From contig JAGIBN010000008.1 in assembly GCA_017744315.1 (NCBI GenBank), positions 1 through 64,000 on the forward strand: DNA of 64,000 nucleotides, in the 5' to 3' direction. Shown in pieces: positions 25,819 through 34,866 of the stretch. Source of the stretch: Porphyrobacter sp. (GTDB taxonomy: Bacteria; Pseudomonadota; Alphaproteobacteria; Sphingomonadales; Sphingomonadaceae). Numbering within the stretch: the first letter of the stretch is position 1; every line of letters begins with the position of its first letter. Under the pieces are notes generated by a model, which ran no database searches, was not told where the DNA came from, and saw nothing but the letters and a program-made list of their open reading frames with translations. The translations under genes and the position numbers were made by a program.

Positions 25819-28044
25819 TCAGAAGCGGAAGCTGATGGAAGCGGCGCCGTTCCGGCCAGGCCGGGTGTAGGCGTCGGTGATGGGGGAGCTCGCCGCGAGG
25901 CCGCGCACGTCGCTCCAGTAGGCGTACTTCTGGTCGGTGATGTTGAAGATGCCGGCCCGCAGGGTCAGGTTGTCGGTCACGTTGAAGAAGGCCGTGACGT
26001 CGATCACCGTCGAGGCATCGGGACGGAAGCAAGTGCCGGAGCAAACGCCCTGGGTGCTGGCGAGCGACTTGCTGTCGTTCTGCGTCAGGATCACCTCGCC
26101 GCCGTAGCGGCCCTGAGGCTCACGGTAGCCGAGGCCCACGACCAACGTGATCGGGTCGATCGTTGAAAGCGGGCTGCGATCCCCGTTCGGCAGGATCTCA
26201 TCGCCCTTGGCATAGGCAATCGAGAAGCGGCCTGTGAGGCCGTTCCGCAGGCGGCCCTCGGCCTTGGCTTCGAGGCCTTCGACCTTCACCTTGCCGATGT
26301 TGACGAACTGGTAGACCGCCGGATCGGCCGGAGTGAACGATCCGCTGACGACTTCCTGGGAAATGAAGTCGTCATAGTTCGCGGTGAACGCGGTGGCGCT
26401 GGCGCTGAACCCGTCGGTGGTGAAGCGGACGCCGCCTTCCCAGCTCTCGCTCTTTTCCGGGCCCAGGTCCGGGTTGGGCAGCGAGGTGTAGCCAAACGCT
26501 AGGTTCTCGAAGAACTGGTTCATCTGGCTCGGCTCGGGTGCTTTGAAGCCGGTGGCGTAGTTGGCGTAGAGGCGAACCTCGTCGCTGACCTTCACCACCG
26601 CGCCGAACTTGGGCGAGATGTGCGAGTCCGACTGGTCGGCACCCTGGAAAGTCGGCAGCAGCGGATCGTCGGTCGCGTCGAGCGAGTAGGCGTCGAAGCG
26701 CAGCGCTGGGAACAGCGTGACCACGCCGTCGCCGAACTCGATCTGGTCGCCGATGAACACGCCTCCGAGGGTGAAGTCGGTGGCCGGGAACGCGCGTGTC
26801 GGGAAGGTTTCACCGGCGGGCGGAACCGTGCCGTCGCGCAGGCCTTCCTGACGGGTGAAGCTGATATCGCCGCCGACGACGAAGCGATGGTCGACGGAAC
26901 CTGTCGCAAACTCCTTCCGCGCTTCGACAGAGGCACCGTAGACGCGGTTCTCAAAGGTATTGATGCGCGTGCGGTCGACCGCCGGGTTGCGGTCCTCGAA
27001 AGTGAACTGCCGGTCTTCGGCATCCTGCCAATAGAGCCCGATCTTGGCGTAATCGACGAAGCCCTCGCCTTCCCACGACCAGTCGGCGGCGACGCGGGCA
27101 CGATAGCCGGTGTCTTCGCCGTAGAGGTCGAGCACCGTTGCGGTGCGGCCCGAGAGGACGTTGGTGAACAGGTAGGTGTCGGTGTATTCGCCGGTCAGGC
27201 TGATGCGGTGGCCGCCGGCCGGCTTCCACACGAGGCGTCCGAGCACCGAGTCCGAGTTGCCGTCTTGCGGGTTGGGCGTTGTCCGCAGCGGGCCCTCGAC
27301 GTCGTTGGTGCCCTGGTTGTCGAGCTCCTGGAAGTCGCGGCGCGTATAGGCAAGCATGGCCGAGAAATCGCCCGAACGGCCCGCGACAATGGCGGTTTCG
27401 GAGAACTCGTTGTCGTCGGAGTTGTAGCCGCCGCGGACCAGGCCTCCGATCGAGGCGTCGCCCTTCAGGAAGTCTTCCGGTTCGCTCATCGTGAAAGCGA
27501 CCACGCCCGCCAGGCCATCGCTGCCGTAAAAAGCCGAGGCCGGACCGCGCAGGATCTCGACCGACTTCACCAAGCCAAGGTCGACATAGTCGCCGCGGCC
27601 CGAAGCTTGGGCACCGAACGAGAAGCCATCGGGCACGCGAATGCCGTCGACCAGGATTTGCGTGCGATTGCCGCCGATGCCGCGGATCACGAAGCCCTCG
27701 TTACCCGCACGCCCCGTCGAACCGAGCGCGGCGCCAAAGCGGGCAGGCGAGCGGGCGACGGTCACGCCCGGTTCGAAGCGGACGAGATCCTTGATGTCGG
27801 TCACCAGCTGGTCAGCGATGTCCTCGGCCGTCATCACCGTGACGGTAGCGGGGACGTCTTCGGCCTCGGTCGGTGTGCGAGTGGCGGTAACCGTGATGCG
27901 GTTGCCGAGGCGATCCGCCCAGTAGAGCCCGTCATTGTCCTGCGCCTGCGCCGGAATGGCCGCCAAGGCGCTTCCCGCAAGCAAGACCGCTGCGAAGCGC
28001 GCGCGGAGCCCCGCCGACTTCGAAGACCCCCAAGATGAAGACAA
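25819..28044 (-). CDS. TonB-dependent outer-membrane receptor, heme/hemoglobin type
   Basis: 741 residues from a TTG start at 28044. The TTG is supported by AGAGGAGG five bases upstream and a signal peptide ending in AIPAQA; there is no suitable ATG nearby. The TonB box-like ITVTATR, plug domain (about residues 50-165) and a 22-strand barrel ending in Phe (SISFRF) are present. FKAPEPSQMNQFF and NPDLGPEK match the FRAP/NPNL signature of heme/hemoglobin receptors. A Fur-like dyad precedes the gene and a DUF6607 gene follows. Substrate could still be another siderophore. Confidence 0.9.
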   Translation of the reverse strand: MSSSWGSSKSAGLRARFAAVLLAGSALAAIPAQAQDNDGLYWADRLGNRITVTATRTPTEAEDVPATVTVMTAEDIADQLVTDIKDLVRFEPGVTVARSPARFGAALGSTGRAGNEGFVIRGIGGNRTQILVDGIRVPDGFSFGAQASGRGDYVDLGLVKSVEILRGPASAFYGSDGLAGVVAFTMSEPEDFLKGDASIGGLVRGGYNSDDNEFSETAIVAGRSGDFSAMLAYTRRDFQELDNQGTNDVEGPLRTTPNPQDGNSDSVLGRLVWKPAGGHRISLTGEYTDTYLFTNVLSGRTATVLDLYGEDTGYRARVAADWSWEGEGFVDYAKIGLYWQDAEDRQFTFEDRNPAVDRTRINTFENRVYGASVEARKEFATGSVDHRFVVGGDISFTRQEGLRDGTVPPAGETFPTRAFPATDFTLGGVFIGDQIEFGDGVVTLFPALRFDAYSLDATDDPLLPTFQGADQSDSHISPKFGAVVKVSDEVRLYANYATGFKAPEPSQMNQFFENLAFGYTSLPNPDLGPEKSESWEGGVRFTTDGFSASATAFTANYDDFISQEVVSGSFTPADPAVYQFVNIGKVKVEGLEAKAEGRLRNGLTGRFSIAYAKGDEILPNGDRSPLSTIDPITLVVGLGYREPQGRYGGEVILTQNDSKSLASTQGVCSGTCFRPDASTVIDVTAFFNVTDNLTLRAGIFNITDQKYAYWSDVRGLAASSPITDAYTRPGRNGAASISFRF

Positions 28045-28058
28045 CTCAACCTCCTCTG

Positions 28059-28087
28059 TTGCTATTACGAATGATTCGCATGTGCAA
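28059..28087 (-). promoter_or_regulatory. Fur-box-like dyad upstream of the TonB receptor
   Basis: A dyad centred at 28073 contains the perfect core CGAAT-G-ATTCG, flanked by TTGC on the left and GCAA on the right. It lies 15-43 bases upstream of the TTG start. Size, symmetry and AT-rich core resemble iron-regulator (Fur) sites in front of TonB receptors. Binding not shown. Confidence 0.5.
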
Positions 28088-28254
28088 CTACGAGGACGAG
28101 GAGCAAAGTCAAGCAGGGCGAGCGCAACTGGCCCCGGTGGAGGGGGAAGCGTTTTGCCTGATGCCCTCCGCCACGCGCATACGGCGCGCGTCACTTCCCC
28201 GAGACAAGCTCGAGAGGGATGTTTAGGTTCTGAACTAGGTGGGCCCCTGAGGCC

Positions 28255-29022
28255 TCAGCAGGTTTCGAGCAGTCCCGCGGTGCGCTCGAGCAAGTCCATC
28301 GCGCGGCGCTTCATGCTGTCGTCGAAACGCGCTTTGGGGATGCCGAAGGAAAGCGACCCGACAACTTCACCGCCCATGGTCACGACCCGGCCGATGCCCC
28401 GGATGCCGAGCGAGTATTCCTCGTTGGTCACAGCGAACCCGGTGCGGCGGACCTCGGCCAGGTCCTTCCTCAGGGCCTTCTCATTCGTCACGGTCGTCGG
28501 GGTGAACCGCGACCGTTCGACTTCGGCGAAATAGCGCTCCAGTTCCTCAGCCGGCAACGCAGCCAGCAGCGCTTTGCCCGATGCCAGAGCGTGCATGGGC
28601 AGTCGCCGTCCCGTCTCGATCGAGTAGCGCAAGGCCTGCTCGCTGGTTTCAGTGACGATCGCCTCGACGCTCCAGTCGATGCGCACGAAGAAGCTGGTCG
28701 TCTCGTTCAGCTGGACGCGCAGGGTGCGCACAAGCGGTGCCGCACGATCGGCCAGGCTGAAACCACCCGGACGGGCTTGCAGCCGCTCGAGGCCAGGCCC
28801 CGCCGAATAGCGGCGTCCGTCGCGCGCGAGATAGTCGCGCTCGACCAACGTGCCGAGCAGATACGAGAGGCTCGAGACCGGAATGCCCAGCGCGACCGCG
28901 ATCTCCTGGGCGACCAGGGGGCGGTCATGGGCGACAACATATTCGATGATGTCGAGCGTACGGGTCGCCGACTTGACCTGGCTCGATTGCGCCGCAGCTG
29001 CAGCTGACCCGTTCTCGACCAT
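28255..29022 (-). CDS. IclR-family transcriptional regulator
   Basis: 255 residues. The N-terminal winged helix (RTLDIIEYVVAHDRPLVAQEIAVALGIPVSSLSYLLGTLVERDYL) is followed by the IclR effector domain with LPMHALASGKALLAALP, the FAVTNEEYSLGIRGIG loop and GSLSFGIPKARF. Start ATG 29022 lies two bases after the stop of the MetE-like gene, so both are transcribed together. IclR proteins usually control a linked catabolic gene, here probably the MetE-like enzyme. Confidence 0.92.
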   Translation of the reverse strand: MVENGSAAAAAQSSQVKSATRTLDIIEYVVAHDRPLVAQEIAVALGIPVSSLSYLLGTLVERDYLARDGRRYSAGPGLERLQARPGGFSLADRAAPLVRTLRVQLNETTSFFVRIDWSVEAIVTETSEQALRYSIETGRRLPMHALASGKALLAALPAEELERYFAEVERSRFTPTTVTNEKALRKDLAEVRRTGFAVTNEEYSLGIRGIGRVVTMGGEVVGSLSFGIPKARFDDSMKRRAMDLLERTAGLLETC

Positions 29023-29024
29023 CG

Positions 29025-30149
29025 CTATCCTATCCGAGCTTCGGCGATGTCTGCGCCTTCGCGCAGCGCCTTGAGCTTCTTCCATGCAACCGCGGGGTCG
29101 ATCTTGCCGTAGCCGGCGAAAGTACCGAAACCGCAGTCGGAACTGGCGACAACCCTGTCCTTGCCGACGAATGCGGCAAACCGTTCGATCCGCTGGGCGA
29201 TCAGCTCAGAGGTCTCGATGTAGTTCGAACAGGAATCGATGAACCCGGGGGCGAGGATCTTGCCGGTGGTGTCAGCGGCCTTCCACACGACCCACTCATG
29301 CTCGTGGCGCGGATTGGCGGCCTCGAACAAGATGGTCGCCGGACGGGCAGAGAGCACCACGTCGATGATCTTCTCAAGCGGGATGTCGAAGTCGTGCGGG
29401 CCTTCGTAGTTGCCCCAGCACACGTGCATGCGCAGCTTTTCCGGCGCGATGTTCGCGGTGGCGGCGTTGAGCGCCTCGACGTTGGCGGTGATGGTCTTGA
29501 GAAATTCCGCCTCAGTCATGTCCTGGTAGCCGGTGTGGCGGCTCATCGCGAGGTCGGGAGAGTCGAGTTGCAGCTGGAAGCCGGCGTCGACGATCGCCTC
29601 GTATTCCGGACGCATGGCGTCGGCCAGGTCGGCCAGATAGGCCTCATGGCTCGCGTAGAACTGGTTCGGCTGGAACGCGGTGATCAGGCCCGGGCTAGCC
29701 GAGTTGAGGAAGCCTTCGACGCCTTGGCCGTGCTTCTCCATGGCCGCCTTGAAGCGGCGGATGTCGTCATGCAGGGGCTGGAGATTGACCAGCTCGACCT
29801 TGCCGATGGCAGAGGCGCGGGTGAACTCCTGCGCACCCATGATGTGAGAGAGCTTCTTGGTCAGTTCGGGCACAGCCGCGAGGTCCAGCGCAGGCTTGCG
29901 CGGGGAGTGTCCGCCGAAGCCGGAAAGGCGCTCGATGATGTAAGTGGAATAGCCGACTTTTCCGAGCTCGCCGTCGCTGACCACGCTGACGCCAGCCGCG
30001 ACCTGATCCTTCACTGCCTGGTCGACAGCTTCCTGCACCAGCCGGTCGAACTCGGCTTCGTCATAGGCTTCGCCCTTGTCGCGAGCGAGGAGCAAGGGAA
30101 CCAGTTCAGGACCACGGGGAAGGCTGCCGACATGTGTAGTTTTGATCAT
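29025..30149 (-). CDS. MetE-like, cobalamin-independent zinc methyltransferase family protein
   Basis: 374-residue single-barrel relative of the C-terminal half of MetE and of epoxyalkane:coenzyme M transferase. The start IKTTHVGSLPRGPE is typical. The zinc ligands are visible as HVCWGN around residue 240 and SSDCGFG with Cys339. It lacks the N-terminal MetE domain, so it is unlikely to be the housekeeping methionine synthase. It may transfer a methyl or alkyl group to or from a thiol or folate; proximity to the methyl-THF module is suggestive only. Confidence 0.85.
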   Translation of the reverse strand: MIKTTHVGSLPRGPELVPLLLARDKGEAYDEAEFDRLVQEAVDQAVKDQVAAGVSVVSDGELGKVGYSTYIIERLSGFGGHSPRKPALDLAAVPELTKKLSHIMGAQEFTRASAIGKVELVNLQPLHDDIRRFKAAMEKHGQGVEGFLNSASPGLITAFQPNQFYASHEAYLADLADAMRPEYEAIVDAGFQLQLDSPDLAMSRHTGYQDMTEAEFLKTITANVEALNAATANIAPEKLRMHVCWGNYEGPHDFDIPLEKIIDVVLSARPATILFEAANPRHEHEWVVWKAADTTGKILAPGFIDSCSNYIETSELIAQRIERFAAFVGKDRVVASSDCGFGTFAGYGKIDPAVAWKKLKALREGADIAEARIG

Positions 30150-30211
30150 GCTCTCAGCTATTTCAGATATGCGAAATTACCGCAAGGGCGAAGAAGTTAG
30201 CGCTCCCCAGC

Positions 30212-30345
30212 AATCCTCCCCGAGCTTGTCTCGGGGAGGTGGCGCGCTCCGCAGGAGCGTGACGGAGGGGTAGGCGGAACAACACAGCGCCCCTCCACCA
30301 TCCGCTGCGCGGACGGTCCCCCTCCCCGAGCGAGCTCGGGGAGGA
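30212..30345. repeat. Inverted pair of a second palindromic intergenic repeat
   Basis: Left arm 30212-30270 and right arm 30288-30345 are inverted copies of a unit with the hairpin CCTCCCCGAG-N5-CTCGGGGAGG, a second small hairpin (CGCTCC-GCA-GGAGCG in the left arm) and a GGAGGGG end. The unit type differs from that at 24.1-24.8 kb. It fills the 203-bp gap between the MetE-like gene and the DUF8021-like lipoprotein gene. No ORF lies inside. Confidence 0.78.
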
Positions 30346-30352
30346 TTTCGCC

Positions 30353-31351
30353 CTACTTCGCGGCGGTCTGCGTCCCCTCCCAGCCGGTTGGTGAGTTCAG
30401 CGGAGCCAGGAAGCCCATCGCCTCGATCTCGTGCACCCGGCCATCAGCGCCGATCTTGAAGATATGCGCGGCCGGCAAATCGAACGGATCGAACGGCAGG
30501 CGGCTCTTGTCATACTTGATCTTAGTGCCGTCGAGCGCCGTCACCTCGTAGGGTTCGAAATCCATCGGATGATGGAAGTGCGAAAGGCCCATGACCAGCC
30601 CGGTCTGCGGGTCGGCGGCGAAAACCCGGCGATTGTCGATGCTGGTGATGTAACTCATCACCTTGCTCGACAGCTGCCCGGCGCAATCGCGCGCGATCGG
30701 TGCGGTGTTGGCGTTTGGTCCCGGCCCGGCGTTGGCGCCGGCGGTGATCATGCCGTTCTCATGCCGCTCGCAGTCCGCCGCGAAGGGCATCAGGGTGCCG
30801 TCGTTGTCGTCGAGCGCGGGGTAGTAGCTGGCGCCGATCTTGATCAGTTCGTCGTGATCCTTGCGGTTGGCCTCGGGAACATCGGCGAGCAGGCCCGGGC
30901 GCACCGTCTGGAGCTGTGCCAGCTGAGACTCATTGCTCACGTCGGAATAGAGGTGCTCCGCTTCGACGATGCTGCCTCTCGGATCGAGCTTGAGTCGGAT
31001 CGCGACGATGGCCGGCTTGCCATCGCGCTCCACCATGCCGAGCCAGCCGGCAGTCTGGCGGGCCTCATCGGGTACGATCACGCCGAAGTCAGTCCCCGCG
31101 CCCGTCGCATCGGCCCACAGGCCTTCGCCCTGCCGGATGCGCTTGAGGTTCTCCACGATCACGACATCATCGGAGAACGGCACACCCTCGACCGAGTTCT
31201 TCTCGATCCCGGAGACATAGGCCTGGGTCAGCTTGACAAGGCAGTCGCGGTCACAGACGGGTTTGGCAGCCTCTTCCGCTGCACTGTTGCATCCGGCAAG
31301 CGCGGTAGCGAGCATGAGCCCCGCAAGGGCCCGCGGCATCCACTTCGTCAT
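30353..31351 (-). CDS. DUF8021-like lipoprotein
   Basis: 332 residues with a lipoprotein signal (LATALAGC, acylated Cys near residue 21). After it comes CDRDCLVKLTQAYVSGIEKN, an SnoaL-like start shared with the next gene. Further on it has SDDVVIVENL, a Cys-rich DCERHENGM and HIFKIGADGRVHEIEAMGF. Two domains of NTF2-like type are likely. It is paralogous to the neighbouring gene 29 bases upstream. Anchored to a membrane facing the periplasm; possibly a lyase or isomerase for bulky substrates. The family name is from memory of the pattern. Confidence 0.68.
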   Translation of the reverse strand: MTKWMPRALAGLMLATALAGCNSAAEEAAKPVCDRDCLVKLTQAYVSGIEKNSVEGVPFSDDVVIVENLKRIRQGEGLWADATGAGTDFGVIVPDEARQTAGWLGMVERDGKPAIVAIRLKLDPRGSIVEAEHLYSDVSNESQLAQLQTVRPGLLADVPEANRKDHDELIKIGASYYPALDDNDGTLMPFAADCERHENGMITAGANAGPGPNANTAPIARDCAGQLSSKVMSYITSIDNRRVFAADPQTGLVMGLSHFHHPMDFEPYEVTALDGTKIKYDKSRLPFDPFDLPAAHIFKIGADGRVHEIEAMGFLAPLNSPTGWEGTQTAAK

Positions 31352-31380
31352 TCATTCCTCCCCTTTGTTTTGATCGTCCC

Positions 31381-32325
31381 TTACCAGCCGCTCGGCATTC
31401 CATAGGGTACCGTGGTCAGCACCGCCTCGATCTGGCGGAGCTTGCCATCCTTCACCTTGAACACCTCGGCGATCATGAAGCTGAAGGGTTGAGTGAAGGT
31501 TCCGGTGACCGGCTGCACCGTGCCGTCGGGCCGGCCGTACTCGCTGATTGCGCCACTGTGGTCGAAGAACGCCAGGGCATAGACCAGGCCGCGTTCCGGA
31601 TCGATCACCGGATAGCGCCTGGCTCGAATGTTGGTAACGATGACCTGGAAGCCGGTGTCGAACTGCTCCTTGCAGCCGAGCTTCTGCATCGCGCCGGCCT
31701 TGGGATCGGGCGAGTTCGCCATCCAACTGCCGTTCTCCATCCGCTGGCACTGCGGATCGAACGGCACGTTGGCCCCGGTCACTTCGGAATCGATGCCGGT
31801 GAAATAGGCGTTGGCAGCGGCCTGCAGGTCGCTGCGAGAGGAGCGGGTCGCTTCGGGTTCGACCTCGTTGAAGATCGGCAGAGCCGAGGTTTGGGGAACG
31901 CGCGTGAAGCCCGCCGGGCCAGCACTGGTGCTGCGGACCACCAGGTTCTCGATCTCGGTGATCTGGCGGTTCTCCACCCTCAGCCGGGTGCTGATGTAGT
32001 TGTCGTTGGTGCCTTCCTTGACGATGCCGAGCATGGCGACCTCACCATTGTCCGGATCGGCCACGTCGAGCCGGTACGAGGGCAACGCCTTGACCGTCTG
32101 CCACAAACCATCGCGCAGGCTCAGGGCCTGGCCGTTCTCGGTGTATTTCACGTCGTTGCTCAGCGGCAGGCGATTGGAATCGTGAGCCACCAGCGCCGTG
32201 AAGTACTGATCCATCAGGCCAGTCAGGCATTCACGGTCGCAAGATTGCGGCGCCTGGGCCGATGCCGCTTGCGGCGCCAGCACGGCCGCTCCGATGGCCG
32301 CGAGTGTCAGGCCCAGTCTTCTCAT
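31381..32325 (-). CDS. Secreted DUF8021-like protein, paralogue of the next gene
   Basis: 314 residues with a Sec signal peptide ending in ASAQA. The mature start CDRECLTGLMDQYFTALVAHD and the downstream SNDVKYTENGQALSL resemble DUF8021/SnoaL-like proteins. The C-terminal domain shows EVFKVKDGKLRQIEAVL, the usual NTF2-fold ending. Start ATG 32325 follows GGGAGG; the frame's earlier Met at 32340 lacks one. With the lipoprotein paralogue and a SnoaL gene it forms a three-gene operon. Confidence 0.7.
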   Translation of the reverse strand: MRRLGLTLAAIGAAVLAPQAASAQAPQSCDRECLTGLMDQYFTALVAHDSNRLPLSNDVKYTENGQALSLRDGLWQTVKALPSYRLDVADPDNGEVAMLGIVKEGTNDNYISTRLRVENRQITEIENLVVRSTSAGPAGFTRVPQTSALPIFNEVEPEATRSSRSDLQAAANAYFTGIDSEVTGANVPFDPQCQRMENGSWMANSPDPKAGAMQKLGCKEQFDTGFQVIVTNIRARRYPVIDPERGLVYALAFFDHSGAISEYGRPDGTVQPVTGTFTQPFSFMIAEVFKVKDGKLRQIEAVLTTVPYGMPSGW

Positions 32326-32351
32326 CTTTTCCTCCCCCAAGTGCCGCTGGC

Positions 32352-32744
32352 TTAAACCAGCGCGCAGCCCACGCTTTGTATCTTACCGTCTTTGAGATGG
32401 TAGTGAATGTATTGCCGCATTTCCTGCACGTCGCCCTTCGCAATCGGGAAGAACGCCTCCATCCCGTTGGCGTCGAGCGTTTCGCGGGTCAGGTCCTCGA
32501 TTCCCTCGATCCGGATCACGCCCTCGACTGCAGCCAGCTCCTCTGAGGATGCGAACTTCTCGATGGCGATCGTCTCGCGCACGAAGCGGTGGAGGAAGGT
32601 GTAGAAGGCGCGCAATTGCTCGCGAGTGGTGATCTCTATTCCGAAGAACGCCATGCGCGGGTTCTCGGCGTAGAAGTCGAACACCGCGTCATAGTCGCGG
32701 GCGTTGAAAGCAGCGGCGTAGCGCTCGTAGTCGTCTCTGGTCAT
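32352..32744 (-). CDS. SnoaL/NTF2-fold protein
   Basis: 130-residue single-domain NTF2-like protein (YERYAAAFNARDYDAVFDFYAENP ... YIHYHLKDGKIQSVGCALV) without signal peptide. This fold includes polyketide cyclases, dehydratases and the lignin-dimer formaldehyde lyase class. It is the promoter-proximal gene of the leftward operon, divergent from the GMC oxidoreductase gene with a 79-bp gap that would hold both promoters. Confidence 0.8.
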   Translation of the reverse strand: MTRDDYERYAAAFNARDYDAVFDFYAENPRMAFFGIEITTREQLRAFYTFLHRFVRETIAIEKFASSEELAAVEGVIRIEGIEDLTRETLDANGMEAFFPIAKGDVQEMRQYIHYHLKDGKIQSVGCALV

Positions 32745-32823
32745 GGCCTCTCCTTGCCAGTGATCCTAACGATCGTTAGCAATGCAGCAAGAGCCCCCGG
32801 GATCGGGCTCAGGAGAGTGGTGC

Positions 32824-34470
32824 GTGACTGAAGAGGCATTCGATTACATTGTCGTGGGTGCAGGAAGCACGGGCTGCGTCGTGGCGGCGCGGCTGAGCGA
32901 GGACCCGCAGACCAACGTGCTGCTGCTGGAAGCCGGCGGGCGCGACGAGCACCTCTACCTCAAGATGCCGCTCGCGTTTCTCAAGGCGATGCCCGATCCG
33001 CGCTTCAACTGGACTTACTGGACCGAGGCCGAACCCCACCTCGATGGCCGGCGCATGCCGCTGCCGCGCGGGAAGGTGATTGGCGGTTCGGGTTCGATCA
33101 ACGGCATGTTCGCGATGCGCGGGCATCCGGCGGACTATGACCAGTGGGCGCAGATGGGCGCCAATGGCTGGTCGTTCGCGGACGTGCTCCCGTATTTTAA
33201 GAAATCCGAGGACAGCTGGCGGGGTGAAGGAACTTACCACGGCATCGGCGGGCCGGTGCAGGTGCGGCCGATCGACTCTCCCTACCTGCTGCACGAAGAG
33301 ATGATGGCGACTGCCGCGGCCGCCGGCTTCTCAACCACTGACGACCTCGCGGGAGATCACCCCGAAGGCTTCGCCCGCGGCGAGCAGACCGTCGACAGCA
33401 ACGGCCGCCGCGTCAGCGCCGCAACCGCCTATCTCAAGCCGGCGATGGGCCGACAGAACCTCGACGTTCGCTCGGGCGTGCTGGTTCGCAAGCTGGTGTT
33501 CGAAGGCAAGCGCTGCGTTGGCGTAGAGATCGACAACGGCGGCGTGCCCAAAGTGGTGCGCGCCCGGCGTGAGGTAATCCTCTCGGGGGGCGCCTACAAC
33601 TCGCCACATCTGCTGATGCTGAGCGGCATTGGCCCGGCGGCGCACCTCAAGGACCATGGCATCGCCGTGCTGCACGACAGTCCGGGCGTTGGGCGCAATC
33701 TGCAGGAGCACCCGACCGCGAGCCTGGAGTTCAACGCCAAGGACCCGGTCACTTTCCTCAACCAGCTCAGGTGGGACAAGATCGCGCTCAACGCCGCGCG
33801 CTGGATGGTGACCGGCAAGGGACCGATGGCGACGCAGGTCAATTCCTGCAACGTGGTGGTCCGGACCGCCCCGCACCTCGAGCGGCCCGACCTGCAGATC
33901 ATGGTCAACCCGATCCGCTTCGACGCCATGCCCTGGTTCCCCGGCATTCGCGCGGTGCAGGAGCATGTGTTCTGGGCCGGTCTGGTCCAGCTCCACCCCG
34001 ACAGCCGCGGCTGGGTCGAGCTCAAGAGCGCCGATCCGCGCGAAGTCGCGGCGGTGACGCTCAACATCATGGCCGAAGAATCCGACCGCGAGCAGATGCG
34101 CCGGGCGATCCGCACCGCGCGCAAGATCTACAACACCGCACCGATGGGCGATCTCATTTCCAGCGAGCGCACGCCCGGCGTGCAGGTCGACAGCGATGAG
34201 GAGCTCGACGCCTATATCCGCGCCAGCTGTTACTGCGCGCAGCACCCGACCAGCACTTGCGCGATGGGCACCGGGACCAACTCGGTCGTCGACCCGGAGC
34301 TGCGGGTGATTGGTGTCGAGGGCCTGCGCGTGGCCGATGCCTCTGTCATGCCGACCGTTCCGGGCGGAAACACCAACCTGCCGTGCATCATGATCGGCGA
34401 GAAGGCAGCCGACCTCATCCGCGGCCGCAGCCTTCCGCGCGCCGAATTGCCGCAGCAGGTGGCCGCGTGA
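32824..34470 (+). CDS. GMC-family FAD oxidoreductase
   Basis: 548-residue glucose-methanol-choline oxidoreductase. It has an FAD motif VVGAGSTGCVVAARLSE at the N-terminus, the GMC signatures LPRGKVIGGSGSINGM and SGGAYNSPHLLMLSGIGP, and the C-terminal catalytic region AQHPTSTCAMGT ... NTNLPCIMIGEKAADLI. Start GTG 32824 has AGGAGAG upstream; an in-frame ATG at 32782 lacks homology. GMC enzymes oxidise alcohols to aldehydes; sphingomonads use members on lignin phenylcoumaran side chains. It leads a four-gene operon. Confidence 0.92.
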   Translation: MTEEAFDYIVVGAGSTGCVVAARLSEDPQTNVLLLEAGGRDEHLYLKMPLAFLKAMPDPRFNWTYWTEAEPHLDGRRMPLPRGKVIGGSGSINGMFAMRGHPADYDQWAQMGANGWSFADVLPYFKKSEDSWRGEGTYHGIGGPVQVRPIDSPYLLHEEMMATAAAAGFSTTDDLAGDHPEGFARGEQTVDSNGRRVSAATAYLKPAMGRQNLDVRSGVLVRKLVFEGKRCVGVEIDNGGVPKVVRARREVILSGGAYNSPHLLMLSGIGPAAHLKDHGIAVLHDSPGVGRNLQEHPTASLEFNAKDPVTFLNQLRWDKIALNAARWMVTGKGPMATQVNSCNVVVRTAPHLERPDLQIMVNPIRFDAMPWFPGIRAVQEHVFWAGLVQLHPDSRGWVELKSADPREVAAVTLNIMAEESDREQMRRAIRTARKIYNTAPMGDLISSERTPGVQVDSDEELDAYIRASCYCAQHPTSTCAMGTGTNSVVDPELRVIGVEGLRVADASVMPTVPGGNTNLPCIMIGEKAADLIRGRSLPRAELPQQVAA

Positions 34471-34856
34471 GCCGCGACGCGCAGGAAGAGGGCAACCTCA
34501 AGCTCGTGCTCGACATGTTCGCGCATGTGCTGAACCCGATGGATTCGGGCGCGGTCGACCGGTTCATCTCGCCGGACTACATCCAGCACAACCAGTCGGT
34601 CGAACCTGGCGTGGCCAGCCTCAAGGCGTTCCTCGACATGATCCGGGAACAGACGCCCAAGGCGGTGCACGACGTTAAGCGCGCCTTCGTCGACGGCGAT
34701 CACGTCACCGTCCACTACCACGTGCGCCGCTGGCCCGATGACCTCGGCTGGGCGGTGATCGACATCTTCCGCGTCGAGAACGGCCTGATCGTGGAACACT
34801 GGGACGTGATGCAGGACGTGATCGAGGGCGGGCCCAACCCGAACTCGCCCTTCTGA
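34467..34856 (+). CDS. SnoaL-like (NTF2-fold) protein
   Basis: 129 residues from GTG 34467, which overlaps the GMC stop (GTGA), so translation is coupled. Typical SnoaL layout: LDMFAHVLNPMDSGAVDRFISPDYIQHNQSVEPG, then HVTVHYHVRR and IFRVENGLIVEHWDVMQ. Several conserved His and Asp residues line the usual pocket. Likely a cyclase, isomerase or lyase acting on the GMC product. Different in sequence from the SnoaL gene at 32.4 kb. Confidence 0.85.
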   Translation: MSRDAQEEGNLKLVLDMFAHVLNPMDSGAVDRFISPDYIQHNQSVEPGVASLKAFLDMIREQTPKAVHDVKRAFVDGDHVTVHYHVRRWPDDLGWAVIDIFRVENGLIVEHWDVMQDVIEGGPNPNSPF

Positions 34857-34866
34857 GGAGCAAGTG

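Noticed and set aside
26620-28038. 472-codon open frame opposite the TonB receptor
   Set aside because: Antisense to plug and barrel; no homology pattern and no ribosome binding site.
30150-30352. Possible SAM or cobalamin riboswitch upstream of the MetE-like gene
   Set aside because: The gap is filled by an inverted repeat pair; no conserved riboswitch core was seen.
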